NCBI GenBank assembly: GCA_959606705.1
Contig: CAUHLX010000161.1
Span: 1-6,561 of the forward strand
Length of the DNA stretch: 6,561 bases
Source: an uncultured Bacillota bacterium
GTDB taxonomy: Bacteria > Bacillota > Clostridia > Peptostreptococcales > Anaerovoracaceae
Direction: 5' to 3'
The notes under the pieces are model-generated. The model saw nothing but the letters and a program-made list of their open reading frames with translations, ran no database searches and had not been told where the DNA came from. Made by a program: the position numbers and the translations under genes. Each line of letters starts with the position of its first letter. Position 1 is the first letter of the stretch. Positions 4,765 to 6,561 of the stretch are shown piece by piece.

Positions 4765-6561
4765 ATGGAAATCGAGAGGCTGGAGCAGCTTTATAAGAAA
4801 AAATCGGAATACTTTAACTGGATGCTGGATGTGTACGAAGGAAATGTCTATGTCAGCGATATGGACACCTACGAGCTGCTGTATGTCAATCAGACCTCAT
4901 GTGAGACTTTGGGACTTCCTTGCCATTCGCTGCTAGGCCGAAAGTGCTATGAAGTGATCCAGGGACGGACCGCACCCTGTCCTTTCTGTACCAATGACAA
5001 GCTGCGGGAGGATGAGTTCTATGAGTGGGAGTTTTTCAATCCGATCCTGGAGCGGACCTTCATGATAAAAAATCGCATCATCGACTGGGAAGGACACCGG
5101 GCACGCATCGAATTGTCTCACGACATGTACAGCACGGAGTATAAACTGGCGAAAAAGGACAAGGAGCGGGAGGCGCTGATTCGCTCGATTCCCGGTGGGT
5201 TTTCCCGTTTGGACGCCAGAGATCTCAGCACGATTCTCTGGTATGGCGCCGATTTTTTGAACATCATCGGCTATACGGAAAAGCAGTTCGAAATGGAGCT
5301 GGACTCTCGTTTTGCTTATGTCCACCCGGAGGACCTGAAACGGATCATTTCAGCGTTGCGCAAGATCAGGACCACCGGACAGAACGTCGTTTCGGAGGCG
5401 AGAGTCGTCACGCATTCCGGCAAGACTAAATTTGTGACCTTGACGTTGTGCTATGCCAGCGGGGAGGACAGCTGGGATGGGATTCCTTCCTTTTATAGTG
5501 TGATGCTGGATGTGACCAAAGAACGGAAAGAGCAGATTCGCCAACGCGTGGCATTGGAGGACGCCTATGAGCTGGCTCGCGTGTCCAGCGCCGCGAAGAC
5601 AAACTTCCTGTCCTCGATGTCCCACGATATCCGTACGCCGATGAACGCCATCATGGGGATGACTGTCATCGCGCAAGCCAACTTAAGCGCGCCGGAAAAG
5701 GTGAGGGATTGCCTGGAAAAAATCAACATATCTAGTCGTCATCTGCTCAACCTGGTCAACGAGGTCTTGGATATGTCCCGGATCGAAAGCGGAAAGATCG
5801 ATTTGACTTCCGAGATGGTCTCACTTCCGGATCTGCTTCAAGATGTGATGGATATGTTTCGGCCAATGCTTGCGGAAAAAAATCATCAATTTCAGATCAG
5901 TGCCGAGTGCGTTCGTCATGAGACGGTAGTGACGGACGGAGGACGTTTGCAGCAGGTGTTTATGAACCTGCTTTCCAATGCGGTCAAGTATACGCCCGAG
6001 GGAGGAACCATCAGCCTCAGGATTCGAGAAACACCTCTGAATGTCGGCAAGAGGGGACAGTATGAGTTTGTTTTCGCGGACGATGGAATCGGTATGTCCG
6101 ATGAATTTATGAAACATTTATTCGAACCCTTCGTACGGGCGGAAGACCCGAAAATCAGCAAGATTCAGGGTACGGGTCTGGGTCTGGCTATCACGGATAA
6201 TATCGTCCGTATGATGAACGGAACGATCGAGGTCAAGAGCAAATTGGGGAAAGGCAGTCAATTCATCGTTTCCCTTCCTCTGGAGCTGTGTGAGGACGAG
6301 GAAGCCTATGATTCCGAATTGGCGGGCTTGCCGGTGCTGGTGGTGGACGACGATCAAATCGTATGCGAAAGCACCGCCGCGCTGCTGAATGAACTGGGAA
6401 TGCGGGGATATTGGGTGCTCTCAGGTGAGGAAGCCGTACGGCGTGCCGTGGAAGCCCACGAACGATCGGACGATTTTTTTGCCGTGATTCTGGACTGGAT
6501 CATGCCGGGCATGAATGGTTTGGAGACGGTAAAAGCCATTCGGAAGAAGTTGGGCAAAGAA
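4765..6561 (+). CDS. Soluble PAS-PAS hybrid sensor histidine kinase/response regulator (3' end outside window)
   Basis: The 599 visible residues contain no membrane segment or signal peptide, so a cytoplasmic sensor is predicted. A first PAS-like domain (about 10-125) holds C61 and a CPFC motif (C72, C75). A second PAS domain (about 135-252) has the typical WYGADFLNIIGYTEKQF and YVHPEDL stretches. A short linker helix leads to the HisKA dimerisation domain with the H-box FLSSMSHDIRTPMNAI, phosphorylated residue H287. The ATPase domain (about 385-507) has the N-box NLLSNAVKY (N401, N405), G1 box DDGIGM (439-444), F-box FEPF (453-456) and G2 box GTGLGLAI (469-476). A receiver domain starts near 522 with acidic D528/D529 and phospho-acceptor D577 in LDWIMPGMNG; its later Thr/Ser and Lys lie beyond the edge. 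All catalytic elements seen are intact. The ATG at 4765 has AGGAG at 4747-4751, 13 bases away and slightly long. An in-frame ATG at 4711 is less likely because it would sit at or before the predicted transcription start. Signal and target are unknown. Confidence 0.93.
   Translation, partial: MEIERLEQLYKKKSEYFNWMLDVYEGNVYVSDMDTYELLYVNQTSCETLGLPCHSLLGRKCYEVIQGRTAPCPFCTNDKLREDEFYEWEFFNPILERTFMIKNRIIDWEGHRARIELSHDMYSTEYKLAKKDKEREALIRSIPGGFSRLDARDLSTILWYGADFLNIIGYTEKQFEMELDSRFAYVHPEDLKRIISALRKIRTTGQNVVSEARVVTHSGKTKFVTLTLCYASGEDSWDGIPSFYSVMLDVTKERKEQIRQRVALEDAYELARVSSAAKTNFLSSMSHDIRTPMNAIMGMTVIAQANLSAPEKVRDCLEKINISSRHLLNLVNEVLDMSRIESGKIDLTSEMVSLPDLLQDVMDMFRPMLAEKNHQFQISAECVRHETVVTDGGRLQQVFMNLLSNAVKYTPEGGTISLRIRETPLNVGKRGQYEFVFADDGIGMSDEFMKHLFEPFVRAEDPKISKIQGTGLGLAITDNIVRMMNGTIEVKSKLGKGSQFIVSLPLELCEDEEAYDSELAGLPVLVVDDDQIVCESTAALLNELGMRGYWVLSGEEAVRRAVEAHERSDDFFAVILDWIMPGMNGLETVKAIRKKLGKE

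Noticed and set aside
4751..4936. Overlapping 61-codon + strand frame starting with GTG at 4751
   Set aside because: It is out of frame with the kinase, whose PAS domain is clearly coded here, and its translation resembles no protein domain.

Overview
The window looks like chromosomal core sequence from an anaerobic Bacillota of the class Clostridia, most like a Lachnospiraceae-type organism. The reasons are the single-chain glycyl-tRNA synthetase, a pyruvate, phosphate dikinase whose active-site residues line up almost one for one with the Clostridium symbiosum enzyme, strong AGGAGG-type ribosome binding sites, and a soluble PAS/PAS hybrid histidine kinase of a kind common in gut clostridia. 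Base composition is moderately GC-rich. The placement is inferred from protein resemblance and was not tested by a search.

Layout, all on the + strand: (1) positions 1-337 hold the 3' end of a small protein with a hydrophobic segment and an acidic, cysteine-rich tail, probably DUF4342-like; (2) 368-1777 is glycyl-tRNA synthetase (glyQS), 30 bases downstream; (3) 1778-1962 is a 185-base gap with two GC-rich inverted repeats and no recognisable terminator; (4) 1963-4587 is ppdK, for which the second of two in-frame ATGs is the better start; (5) 4588-4764 is a second gap with a very strong intrinsic terminator, a 12-bp perfect palindrome and a good sigma-A-type promoter; (6) 4765-6561 is a hybrid sensor histidine kinase with its own promoter, cut off by the window end inside its receiver domain. 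No other stretch longer than 300 bases lacks a gene.

The first three genes could be read together: no T-tract terminator is visible before 4603, although ppdK may also have a weak promoter of its own. GlyQS charges tRNA-Gly. PpdK interconverts pyruvate and phosphoenolpyruvate using ATP/AMP and Pi/PPi, and in clostridia can run in the glycolytic, ATP-forming direction. The kinase is a separate transcription unit, and nothing in the sequence ties its function to its neighbours.

I see no mobile element, CRISPR array, tRNA, rRNA or clearly new system. The points most worth a second look are the missing CcpN-like and PPDK-regulatory-protein genes between glyQS and ppdK, the folded leader in their place, the cysteine cluster at the end of the first protein, the palindrome touching the kinase promoter, and the Cys-Pro-Phe-Cys motif in the first PAS domain.
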